The notes below the pieces were generated by a model. That model worked only from the letters and a program-made list of their open reading frames with translations. It was not told the DNA's origin and did not search any database. A stretch of 21,019 nt of DNA. Source: an uncultured Clostridia bacterium (GTDB lineage Bacteria > Bacillota > Clostridia > Christensenellales > CAG-314). This document shows positions 8,593 to 14,661 of the stretch, one piece after another. Position numbers and translations under genes: made by a program. Location: NCBI GenBank assembly GCA_934203075.1, contig CAKPYT010000010.1:1-21019 (forward strand), read 5' to 3'. Positions within the stretch are counted from its first letter, which is position 1, and each line of letters opens with the position of its first letter.

Positions 8593-8875
8593 TTTCGTCC
8601 TCCGTTTCTTGGCTTAACAGGGTCAGCAAACGCTTTCGCTCCTGCGCCAACTGTTCGTCGGTCATGGTTTGCAGAGACGGCTGCGCTTTGGATAGTTCCA
8701 TCAAAATTCTGCCTGCCGAAACATCCGGCGGCAGATACTTTTTCGTCACCTTGCGCTTGGTCAGTTTGAACTCTCCGTCCTTATCCTCGCTGAATTCTTC
8801 CACAACCTCGTCCACCGTGTAGCCCAGAGCTTTTTTTAAAAGCATCTCCTGTACCGATTTCGTAATATCGTCCAT
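8579..8875 (-). CDS. Small-terminase tail-like protein (TerS C-terminal motif only)
   Basis: 98 residues. The segment from about 13 to 60 has a Gly-Tyr (ALGYTVDEVVEEF), a charged hairpin, then KRKVTKKYLPPDVSAG. That same order (GY, acidic stretch, KK, PPD..A) is familiar from the C-terminal half of many Gram-positive phage small terminases and packaging proteins. The N-terminal HTH DNA-binding domain those proteins carry is missing. The gene lies directly after the large terminase, with the start 2 bases after its stop (TAACCATG) and only a weak site, so it depends on coupling. It may be a shortened TerS, with DNA recognition supplied elsewhere, or an accessory packaging factor. The motif match is from memory. 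Confidence 0.65.
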   Translation of the reverse strand: MDDITKSVQEMLLKKALGYTVDEVVEEFSEDKDGEFKLTKRKVTKKYLPPDVSAGRILMELSKAQPSLQTMTDEQLAQERKRLLTLLSQETEDENGKM

Positions 8876-8877
8876 GG

Positions 8878-10296
8878 TTATCTTCGCCTTTTCAGTTTGT
8901 TGTAAAGTTTCTCCTTATCCAATTGAATCGCACTCTTTTCTTCCGGCTTGCGATACGGTTCCGGTTTGGAACAGAAATAATAACGAGCGGCGTCGAGGCA
9001 ATGGTCATCCGTCTTGACGGGCTTGTCCTCCTGCGACCAACGATAATTCTTCAATTCCCGAATCAGGTTGACGCAATTTCGAAACACATAAAACCTTGCC
9101 TTGCCGTCGTTTACTTTCAGGTACGCCTTCATACGGTTGATGCCCGTGAACAAATCCTTGTTGACGTGCGGATTCACGTGGATGCCCTGCTCCGTAAACA
9201 GTTCCGTCACGCTTTTGCTGCTCGCCAGCGTTCGCTGATTCGCGGCGGAATCGATGAGGGCCGACAGCTTTCCGAAACGATCCTTTGGCCAGTTGAGGCG
9301 ATCCGCCAGTTCTTTGATGCGGTCCGCATGATAAACGACGTCCTTTCCGGCGGCAAAATGCTCTGCCACCGCGTAGACGTTTCCGTCGTAATCACACGCA
9401 AAAAACAAACAGGCCAGCGGATTGTTCAGCCCCGGGTCAATGGCGATGTTATCGTACCACTCCTTCGGCACGTCAAACCCGTCGATGACATGAACCGAGG
9501 GGTCGAACTCCGGATATACCAACCCGCAATCGGCAGAAAATCTGCCGTATTTCCGACTTTCCAATGCGGAAGCATCCAACGAAAGAGACATCTGACGAAT
9601 CTCCTCTTCCTCCAGATACGGATTGTCCTCCCATTGCATAAAAATCGTCCAGAGATTGGGGTCGTTCTGCGGATTGAGATATATTTTTTCGTACACCCAA
9701 CTGAGTCCTTTCAAAGGGGTCATCGTGGCAAAAATATCTCCCCTTTTGTCCAGAATACGCATCAGGCATTCCTCGTAAATATCCTCCGGCGGCTCCTCGT
9801 CGAACCAGACGTAGTCCAGGCTGGTCCCCTGAAATTTTTCCCTGCCCGCTTCGCAGCTTTTGAAACCGATTTTGCTGACGGTGCCGAAAACGTTGCGCAC
9901 CAGAATAAAATCGATGACGCCGTACGCGGGACTGTCCTGCTTGCCGTTCAGCATTTTAATTCCCTCGATCCATGCGGGATCAAGATATTCCAGCACCTTT
10001 TTTTGCGCCACGTCCCGCTGAACCTGCTGCGAAAGCGATACCACCCACCCTTCCGTTCCCGCACGATTGGGGCGAAACGGATGAATTCCCCTTGCCAGCC
10101 AAACCGTTTCCACCGCGCCGCACTCCGTTTTGCCGCTGCGATTGCCCCCGAAAACCCAACGATTGCGATGCAAGTCGCGATGAAAAGCCATTTGCTTTTC
10201 GTGCACCTTCTGCCGATTGTAGCAATTTATTTTTAAGCGGCTTCGGCGATCCGTTTCCGCCTCCACCTCTTTCAGTCTCCATACGATTTCTTTCAT
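8878..10296 (-). CDS. terL: Terminase large subunit
   Basis: 472 residues: packaging ATPase plus headful nuclease. Walker A GGNRSGKT is at 50-57, Walker B YVWFDEEP at 162-169, and the coupling motif TMTPLKG at 191-197. The RNase H-like nuclease shows IAIDPG (Asp287), LIDSAANQR (Asp349) and DDHCLDAARY (Asp430/431/435). All key residues are present, so the enzyme looks active. The ATG at 10296 is chosen because AAAGG lies 5 bases and GAGGGG 13 bases upstream; a longer frame would need TTG at 10341. No clear sigma-A promoter precedes it, so transcription probably comes from the regulator promoter at 11657 through the antisense of the SH3 gene, or needs that regulator. Confidence 0.93.
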   Translation of the reverse strand: MKEIVWRLKEVEAETDRRSRLKINCYNRQKVHEKQMAFHRDLHRNRWVFGGNRSGKTECGAVETVWLARGIHPFRPNRAGTEGWVVSLSQQVQRDVAQKKVLEYLDPAWIEGIKMLNGKQDSPAYGVIDFILVRNVFGTVSKIGFKSCEAGREKFQGTSLDYVWFDEEPPEDIYEECLMRILDKRGDIFATMTPLKGLSWVYEKIYLNPQNDPNLWTIFMQWEDNPYLEEEEIRQMSLSLDASALESRKYGRFSADCGLVYPEFDPSVHVIDGFDVPKEWYDNIAIDPGLNNPLACLFFACDYDGNVYAVAEHFAAGKDVVYHADRIKELADRLNWPKDRFGKLSALIDSAANQRTLASSKSVTELFTEQGIHVNPHVNKDLFTGINRMKAYLKVNDGKARFYVFRNCVNLIRELKNYRWSQEDKPVKTDDHCLDAARYYFCSKPEPYRKPEEKSAIQLDKEKLYNKLKRRR

Positions 10297-10354
10297 ATTT
10301 GCCTTTGTTCCCCTCTCTTCGACAAAATTCCCTTCGCACAACCCGAAACACGTC

Positions 10355-10363
10355 TGTTACAAT
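10355..10363 (+). promoter_or_regulatory. Extended -10 promoter for the small SH3 gene
   Basis: TGTTACAAT matches the extended -10 form TGnTAnAAT. No good -35 hexamer is seen. Start of transcription would be about 10370, only a few bases before the AAGGAGGG site at 10373-10380. Confidence 0.5.
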
Positions 10364-10386
10364 GAGAAACACAAGGAGGGTTTTCA

Positions 10387-11079
10387 ATGCTTTTCGCTTT
10401 ATTCTTGTTGTTTGCCCCGCTGCCCGCCACTGTGCAAACACATTTCGTGCGAGTGGAAGAAACGCAGGTCTGTTTTTATGCTTCCCCCGCGGACGTAACA
10501 AGCGAAGTATTGTTTTATCTGCCGCAAAGTTACTACCTGACCGTAGTGGACGAGGGCCCCGCTTTCTACCAGGTCACGATCTTCGACAACACGGACGGAT
10601 TCTATAAAATTGCAGGATACGTAAAAAAAAGCGCCGTCTCTGCGTGCGACGAAACGCCCGTTGCGCCGCTCTACCCCAAAGAAACGCTGTACGCGCTGAA
10701 CAATACGCAATTATGCTCCGCCCCGCAAGGGGGAATTCTTTGCAGCACGCTGAAAGGTCAGCCGATGCTGTACTACGGAACTTTGGGCGAATGGCATTAC
10801 GTCCTTTTCGGCGGGGAATTCGGCTACGTGAGGGCCAGTGACGCCACGCTGCCGCAAATCGCATTGCATCCCACCCCTTTGCCTCAAAAAGAGGTGCCGG
10901 ATTTACCACAGGACGAAGAAAAACCGTCGCCCGCCGCCGACGTACCGCAGGCCGATGCAACACACGTGGCACTGGTGATTCTGTTTGCCGTGCCGCTGGT
11001 CACCGCCGTGGTTCTGCTGTTCCGCACGGACGAACCGAAAAAGCCGCGCTATTTCGACTACTACGACAAACCGCACTAA
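10387..11079 (+). CDS. Small exported membrane-anchored SH3-type protein
   Basis: 230 residues. A hydrophobic N-terminus (residues 1-17, no positive n-region) acts as a probable signal peptide. Two SH3-like repeats follow: about 20-80 (VRVEETQVCFYASP ... KIAGYVKKSAV) and about 93-150 (ETLYALNNTQLCSAP ... GEFGYVRASDA). A Pro/Glu-rich linker, a membrane segment at about 194-212 and an 18-residue charged cytoplasmic tail complete it. The SH3 units would face the cell wall. Start is fixed by AAGGAGGG 6 bases upstream. The gene lies between regulator and terminase on the opposite strand and its stop overlaps the regulator stop. The same architecture occurs in the larger protein at 12030. Its function is unknown. 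Confidence 0.8.
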   Translation: MLFALFLLFAPLPATVQTHFVRVEETQVCFYASPADVTSEVLFYLPQSYYLTVVDEGPAFYQVTIFDNTDGFYKIAGYVKKSAVSACDETPVAPLYPKETLYALNNTQLCSAPQGGILCSTLKGQPMLYYGTLGEWHYVLFGGEFGYVRASDATLPQIALHPTPLPQKEVPDLPQDEEKPSPAADVPQADATHVALVILFAVPLVTAVVLLFRTDEPKKPRYFDYYDKPH

Positions 11080-11600
11080 GCGTCTGTCGTTTCGGTCGGG
11101 CGGATCCGTTTTGCGGAAATACGGTCTCTGTCGCTTTTTCCCTCCGCAAAACGCTGCAGTTTTTCATAACGTTCTTTCAGCCAACGCTGCGAAAAATAAT
11201 GCTTGCGGAACCAGGCGTCGTCAAACCCGGCGCGCTCCAGCGTAAGCACGAAAGAAGCCACCGCCTTTTCGAATTTGCGAAAATACGTGCGTTCCGCATA
11301 CCCGTAGCGTCGAATCAAAACGTCATGCGATGCGCCTCCCACAAATCGCGCGCGCAGCATTTGCGCGGGCTCGCACTCCATTTGACGGAAAGCCTCGTCC
11401 GCGATTACTTTCAGGTTGATCAGGTCGTTTTTCTTGTTCATCAGTTTCACAATCTCTTCCATCTGGCTCAACGTACTCTGCCCGGCACGGAAATGATGTG
11501 CGTTCATTGCTCTGGCATAAACCAAACCGTCGATTTTCGTGGTCATTTCCTCCAGCTCACAAAGGCTCCCGAGCAGCGTTTTGGCATATACTTCGTTCAT
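11076..11600 (-). CDS. HTH protein, ArpU/RinA-like late regulator or TerS
   Basis: 174 residues, mostly helical. Residues 1-70 are helical with a cluster SQMEEIVKLMNKKNDLINLK. Residues of about 78-118 look like a sigma-70 region 4 type helix-turn-helix: MLRARFVGGASHDVLIRRYG then YAERTYFRKFEKAV. Phage late regulators of the ArpU/RinA kind have this layout and act just before the terminase genes. An alternative is the DNA-binding small terminase, since no other TerS N-domain is present. The ATG at 11600 is chosen for CAGGAG 6 bases upstream; the longer frame from 11633 would start inside the operator. The SOS box and promoter lie just upstream. The last bases overlap the SH3 gene stop on the other strand. 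Confidence 0.75.
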   Translation of the reverse strand: MNEVYAKTLLGSLCELEEMTTKIDGLVYARAMNAHHFRAGQSTLSQMEEIVKLMNKKNDLINLKVIADEAFRQMECEPAQMLRARFVGGASHDVLIRRYGYAERTYFRKFEKAVASFVLTLERAGFDDAWFRKHYFSQRWLKERYEKLQRFAEGKSDRDRISAKRIRPTETTDA

Positions 11601-11614
11601 TGTTTTCTCCTGTC

Positions 11615-11631
11615 GTTCGATATTTTCGAAC
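11615..11631. promoter_or_regulatory. Inverted repeat GTTCGA-N5-TCGAAC
   Basis: A perfect 6-5-6 repeat that shares its right arm with the SOS box. It lies between the promoter and the ribosome site of the regulator gene. It may add a half-site for LexA or fold in the RNA leader. Confidence 0.5.
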
Positions 11632-11640
11632 ATTTGTTCT
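11627..11640 (-). promoter_or_regulatory. LexA/DinR (SOS) box in the regulator promoter
   Basis: Read on the minus strand the site is AGAACAAATGTTCG. The Bacillota LexA consensus as I know it is CGAAC-RNRY-GTTYG/C; here 13 of 14 positions agree, only the first base differing. It lies about 10-23 bases downstream of the predicted transcription start and upstream of the ribosome site, a place where bound LexA would block transcription. This suggests DNA damage control of the virion cassette. Confidence 0.65.
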
Positions 11641-11656
11641 ATAAATTTGCATCCCG

Positions 11657-11665
11657 ATTATATCA
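11657..11665 (-). promoter_or_regulatory. Extended -10 promoter for the HTH regulator
   Basis: TGATATAAT on the minus strand is a perfect extended -10 element. No good -35 hexamer lies at 16-18 bases; that place is taken by an inverted repeat. Transcription would start near 11650 and give a ~50-base leader. Confidence 0.65.
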
Positions 11666-11673
11666 ATTCATCT

Positions 11674-11690
11674 GTGACAATGTCTGTCAC
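11674..11690. promoter_or_regulatory. Inverted repeat GTGACA-N5-TGTCAC at the -35 place
   Basis: A perfect 6-5-6 dyad starting 11 bases upstream of the -10 element of the regulator promoter. It replaces a -35 hexamer, so it may bind an activator or a repressor. The binding protein is not known; the regulator itself is one candidate. Confidence 0.5.
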
Positions 11691-11752
11691 TTTTTCTTTT
11701 TTCTGCCAGGAAAATCCTGTCGAAAAATCTTTCTGTTTGCCGTTTTTTGCCC

Positions 11753-11769
11753 CCGAAACGCGTTTTCGG
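11753..11769. repeat. Inverted repeat CCGAAA-N5-TTTCGG
   Basis: A 6-bp perfect stem midway between the two divergent promoters, with no T-run. It could be an operator or have no role. Confidence 0.3.
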
Positions 11770-11826
11770 CAATTTTCGACCGGAACAGACAAATTCTCTC
11801 CGAAAAAAATCGCTCGAAAAATAACT

Positions 11827-11854
11827 TTGCAAAACCCGGCAAGTTTGCTATAAT
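11827..11854 (+). promoter_or_regulatory. Sigma-A promoter of the large SH3 gene
   Basis: TTGCAA and TATAAT are 16 bases apart, and the -10 is preceded by TGC, giving a perfect extended -10. Transcription would start near 11861. This is the best promoter in the window. Confidence 0.8.
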
Positions 11855-11860
11855 AAAGAT

Positions 11861-12029
11861 TATGACAGACTCGCCCTGCTTCGGAGGTTGATGACGCATC
11901 GTTCCGGAACGAACGAGGAACCCGCAAACTGCGTTCCCCTTTCCTTCCGCGATGCCGGAAACGGATCTTTCGATCCTTCGCCGCAAAGTCCGCAAGCAGA
12001 AACCGGGAATCTTCCATCGGAGAATCGTT
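11861..12029 (+). promoter_or_regulatory. Leader of ~170 bases with a mini-ORF and a palindrome
   Basis: An ATG lies at or next to the predicted transcription start (11862) and reads nine codons, MTDSPCFGG, to a TGA that overlaps a second ATG at 11891. A 12-base perfect palindrome CGTTCCGGAACG is at 11900-11911 and a small hairpin GGATC-TTTC-GATCC at 11963-11976. No known riboswitch is recognised. A role in attenuation is only a possibility. Confidence 0.3.
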
Positions 12030-13790
12030 ATGCAAAAGAGATTTCTTTTATTTTTATGTGTATTGCTCTGCCTGTGCCTGCTGCCTGCGGGCGTTTTCGC
12101 AGAAGAATTGAGCCGCGTGGTGGACGCGCACCTGACGCATCCCGTAGACTTATGCGTGCGGGAGGGCGAAGTTTTTGTGGCGGACAACCTGGACACCACG
12201 GCAATTCTGCACAAATTTACCGATGACAATCACGCACGTGTCTCCGTTGAGGGCAGTATCCGCTCGCTTGCCTGCGGCGGAGGAAAACTGTTTGCCGCAA
12301 CGGAAAGCGCGTTACTCGTGCTGGACGCAACCACGCTGCAAACGCTTTTTACTTTTCCTCTCAAGAACGTTTCCGTTCTGGAGACGGGCAACTTCGCCTA
12401 TGTCGATACCACGCAAACCCCCTCTCAGATCGTTTTGAAAGAGCAGGTTTTTGTCGTAACGGGCAATCAAATTTTATACCTGCCGATCGAACAAATCACC
12501 TCCGAAACGGATTGGGGGAAAGTTACGAAAAAGGGAGGATTTTCCGAAAACGTGAAGGCCGTGAACGCCGCCGGCGGAAAACTTTATGCGGTGTTCGGCT
12601 CCACAATGAGGATTTATGATGACGCCGGAAACGACGACGACGTGCCAGACGTACAGGCTTCGGCATTGTTTCACTTTGACGAAACAGAGTACCTCTTCTA
12701 CGAGGGGAACCTCAACGGAACCCCGATTTCCGCCGCCGGAGAAGTAAAAACCGTGCTGTTTACGGGAAAGAATGTGTTCTACGCCATTGTGGACAATATG
12801 ATCAAGCGCTATCGTCTGACGGCGGACGAATTCGTTGCGGACGATTTCTCCATCGGCACGAACGAAATCAAAGCAGACCTGCCGCTGGACGTAGACTCCG
12901 CCAAACCACGGGCGGAGCAACTGCGCGTGGCCAAAGCCACCGGGTATCCCTCCAACATCCTGTTTGAGGCATCCAAAGCGGAGGCAGAAGATCGCCTTCC
13001 CTACTGCGTACTGTCCGACGATCAGACCTTTTTGATTCTGAACTACGGCACGGAAGACAGCCATTATTTTGTGATGATGAACGGCAAAGTCGGCTTCATC
13101 GAAAAAGACGATGCCTCCCTCGAAATTGCGGAAAACACTCCCTTTGCAAACGGTCAGCAGCACTATCAGACCTTTGACCCGCGCGTACGGCTTTATCGCC
13201 TGCCGGTCAAGAACGATCGCTATCTTGCGGCGACACTCCCGCAAAAATACACCCATCTCACCGCCGTTACGGCAATTCCCTCTTTTGAAGGCGAAACCTG
13301 GTACTACGTTTCCTTCGACAACAACGGTACGACCGACTATGCGTTTGTCAACCGCACCGACGTGAAACGCTACCTGCCGGACAGCGGCCTGCAGCACCGG
13401 GAACGCGCCAACCCGACGCTTGCCCACGGCTTATTCGTTTACGAAACCATGTCCGAAGAGGACATCGTGCTTGCCGAAGTGCGCAGCGGCACGGAAGTGA
13501 CCGTTACCGGTTCGGAAGGAGAATGGAGCAAAGTTCAAATCACCGTGGACGGAGTGCAGATCGTAGGGTATGTTCGCACCGAATATCTGGTGCGGGACGG
13601 GCTGACACGTTACGAAACGGGCGGTTTGGTTTGCGTGCTTCTGGTATTGGCAATGGTCATCGGCGGAGTGATCTGGTTCCGTTTGGCTCAGCCGAAAACA
13701 ACCGCTACGCTCGTGATCGATAAGGACCGGAAACTGGACAGTTCCCAACTCACCCTCGATTTTCCGGAGAACGAAAAACACGACGAATAA
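12030..13790 (+). CDS. Large exported membrane-anchored protein with propeller-like and SH3-like regions
   Basis: 586 residues. Signal peptide 1-24 (MQKRFLLFLCVLLCLCLLPA, likely cut after VFA). Residues of about 30-380 are beta-rich with propeller-like repeats (SLACGGGKLFAATESALLVL, KAVNAAGGKLYAVFGSTMRI). Two SH3-like units follow at about 390-455 (PRVRLYRLPVKNDRYLA ... AFVNRTDVKRYLP) and 465-525 (TLAHGLFVYETMSEED ... IVGYVRTEYLVRDG). A membrane segment is at about 531-550, then a 36-residue charged tail. The bulk would lie outside the membrane, facing the wall. The start is set by GGAGA 6 bases upstream and by the signal peptide; an earlier in-frame ATG at 11952 has no site. It resembles the small protein at 10387 in layout. 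No family is recognised. Confidence 0.85.
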   Translation: MQKRFLLFLCVLLCLCLLPAGVFAEELSRVVDAHLTHPVDLCVREGEVFVADNLDTTAILHKFTDDNHARVSVEGSIRSLACGGGKLFAATESALLVLDATTLQTLFTFPLKNVSVLETGNFAYVDTTQTPSQIVLKEQVFVVTGNQILYLPIEQITSETDWGKVTKKGGFSENVKAVNAAGGKLYAVFGSTMRIYDDAGNDDDVPDVQASALFHFDETEYLFYEGNLNGTPISAAGEVKTVLFTGKNVFYAIVDNMIKRYRLTADEFVADDFSIGTNEIKADLPLDVDSAKPRAEQLRVAKATGYPSNILFEASKAEAEDRLPYCVLSDDQTFLILNYGTEDSHYFVMMNGKVGFIEKDDASLEIAENTPFANGQQHYQTFDPRVRLYRLPVKNDRYLAATLPQKYTHLTAVTAIPSFEGETWYYVSFDNNGTTDYAFVNRTDVKRYLPDSGLQHRERANPTLAHGLFVYETMSEEDIVLAEVRSGTEVTVTGSEGEWSKVQITVDGVQIVGYVRTEYLVRDGLTRYETGGLVCVLLVLAMVIGGVIWFRLAQPKTTATLVIDKDRKLDSSQLTLDFPENEKHDE

Positions 13791-13911
13791 CCCGCGCTTT
13801 TCTGACGGAAGCCGACCGGGGACAAACCGCACAGGTCGAAAGCCGGAACGCACTGCCGTTTGCGCGCGGACCGTGTAAATCGTGATCCTCTACCTTTTTC
13901 AAAACTACAAA

Positions 13912-13945
13912 AACAGGCGACCGTTCCGGTCGCCTGTTCCTTTTT
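13912..13945. terminator. Bidirectional terminator between the large SH3 gene and ssb
   Basis: A 12-bp perfect stem (AACAGGCGACCG with its complement, loop TTC) has a T-rich run on the plus side (13937-13945) and five A just before it (13909-13913), which give a T-run on the minus strand. It can end both convergent transcripts. The bases 13791-13905 hold nothing else recognised. Confidence 0.85.
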
Positions 13946-13994
13946 CTATCCTCTCCGTTCGGAAAAACGCACCGTTTCCCCCTTTCGCTTCGTA

Positions 13995-14645
13995 CTATAC
14001 GGTCGTGTGCCATTCCGGCCTCGGCATGGGAGCAAGTTCCCGATCCACCGATATTCTGGCGACGGAGACCTCATACGCCGTTTTGGTGACGATTTCCGTT
14101 TCGTTGATCTTCTTCTGATATTCTCTGCTTTGCACGCTCCCGACAACGGAAACGCATTCGCCCACGTCAAGATACCTTACAAAGCGAGCGTTTCTTCCCC
14201 ATGTGATGCAGGGAATATAATCGCTTTTGTTGTACGCACGATTGACCGCCAGCAGCAAATCACAGATTTCCCGATGAAAAGGCGTGGTGCGATACACAGG
14301 AGGTTTGCAAATAAACCCCGTAAGTTCTATGACATTGGGGTTCTCCGAAGACGGATCTTCCAGAACTTCCCGCACGAATACCGTCAGCATCAGGCGGCTT
14401 CGTTCTTCCTGCATTTTGTTATAGCTGCGGAACTGCCCTGCAATCGTTACGGAGATTCCCTTTTTCAAACGATGTGCCGCAATCAGACGATCGCTGACCG
14501 TAATAGGCAAAACGTCGAAACTCTCCGACAGGCGCTTTACCCGAAGCATCATTTCGTAAAACCCTTCTCCGTAAATTTCATGCGAGAATACCGGTTCGCT
14601 CACCAATTCTCCGGTCAGAACGACCTTGTTTGTAAATGTTTCCAT
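13995..14645 (-). CDS. ssb: Double OB-fold single-stranded DNA-binding protein
   Basis: 216 residues made of two OB-like halves: about 1-100 (NKVVLTGELVSEPVFSHEIY, ESFDVLPITVSDRL, KKGISVTIAGQFRSYNK) and about 103-205 (NVIELTGFICKPPVYRTTPF, YIPCITWGRNARFVRYLDVG, VSVVGSVQSREYQKK). Clostridia carry such tandem SSB-like proteins beside normal SSB. The acidic DDDIPF-type C-terminal tip that recruits partners in standard SSB is absent, so it may serve a special role rather than replication. It follows the deacetylase by 16 bases and is probably co-transcribed. AGGAGG lies 11 bases before the ATG, a rather long gap. Gene symbol is by class, not proven as the main ssb. Confidence 0.85.
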   Translation of the reverse strand: METFTNKVVLTGELVSEPVFSHEIYGEGFYEMMLRVKRLSESFDVLPITVSDRLIAAHRLKKGISVTIAGQFRSYNKMQEERSRLMLTVFVREVLEDPSSENPNVIELTGFICKPPVYRTTPFHREICDLLLAVNRAYNKSDYIPCITWGRNARFVRYLDVGECVSVVGSVQSREYQKKINETEIVTKTAYEVSVARISVDRELAPMPRPEWHTTV

Positions 14646-14661
14646 TTTTCGTATGTACCTC

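Larger units (their letters stand above)
118..11665 (-). mobile_element. Podovirus-like virion cassette (prophage remnant or domesticated particle)
   Basis: Twelve minus-strand genes run from an HTH regulator to a coiled-coil protein and end at a terminator. The order terminase, portal, scaffold, capsid, adaptor, nozzle is that of short-tailed phages. The reading frames are full length, most have good ribosome sites, and gaps are a few bases or 4-14 base overlaps, so the operon looks under selection rather than decaying. Integrase, immunity repressor, replication, holin, endolysin, tape measure and tail sheath genes are absent from the window. No flanking direct repeat or tRNA was seen. One plus-strand gene (10387-11079) interrupts the set. 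Whether this is a cryptic prophage or a domesticated element is inference; the left flank beyond base 1 is unknown. Confidence 0.75.
11601..12029. other. Divergent control region between the regulator and the large SH3 gene
   Basis: This 429-base gap carries the minus-strand promoter and operators (11615-11690), an inverted repeat at 11753-11769, the plus-strand promoter (11827-11854) and the leader of the large SH3 gene. It is more AT-rich than the genes around it. No protein gene of convincing quality lies in it. Confidence 0.7.

Noticed and set aside
8923..10236. 437-codon open frame opposite the terminase gene
   Set aside because: Antisense to a gene with every terminase motif; no family signal and no ribosome site.
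11888..12226. 112-codon frame starting near the GGAGG at 11883
   Set aside because: The site is too close to the start, the frame runs into the signal-peptide gene in another frame, and the translation has no fold-like pattern.
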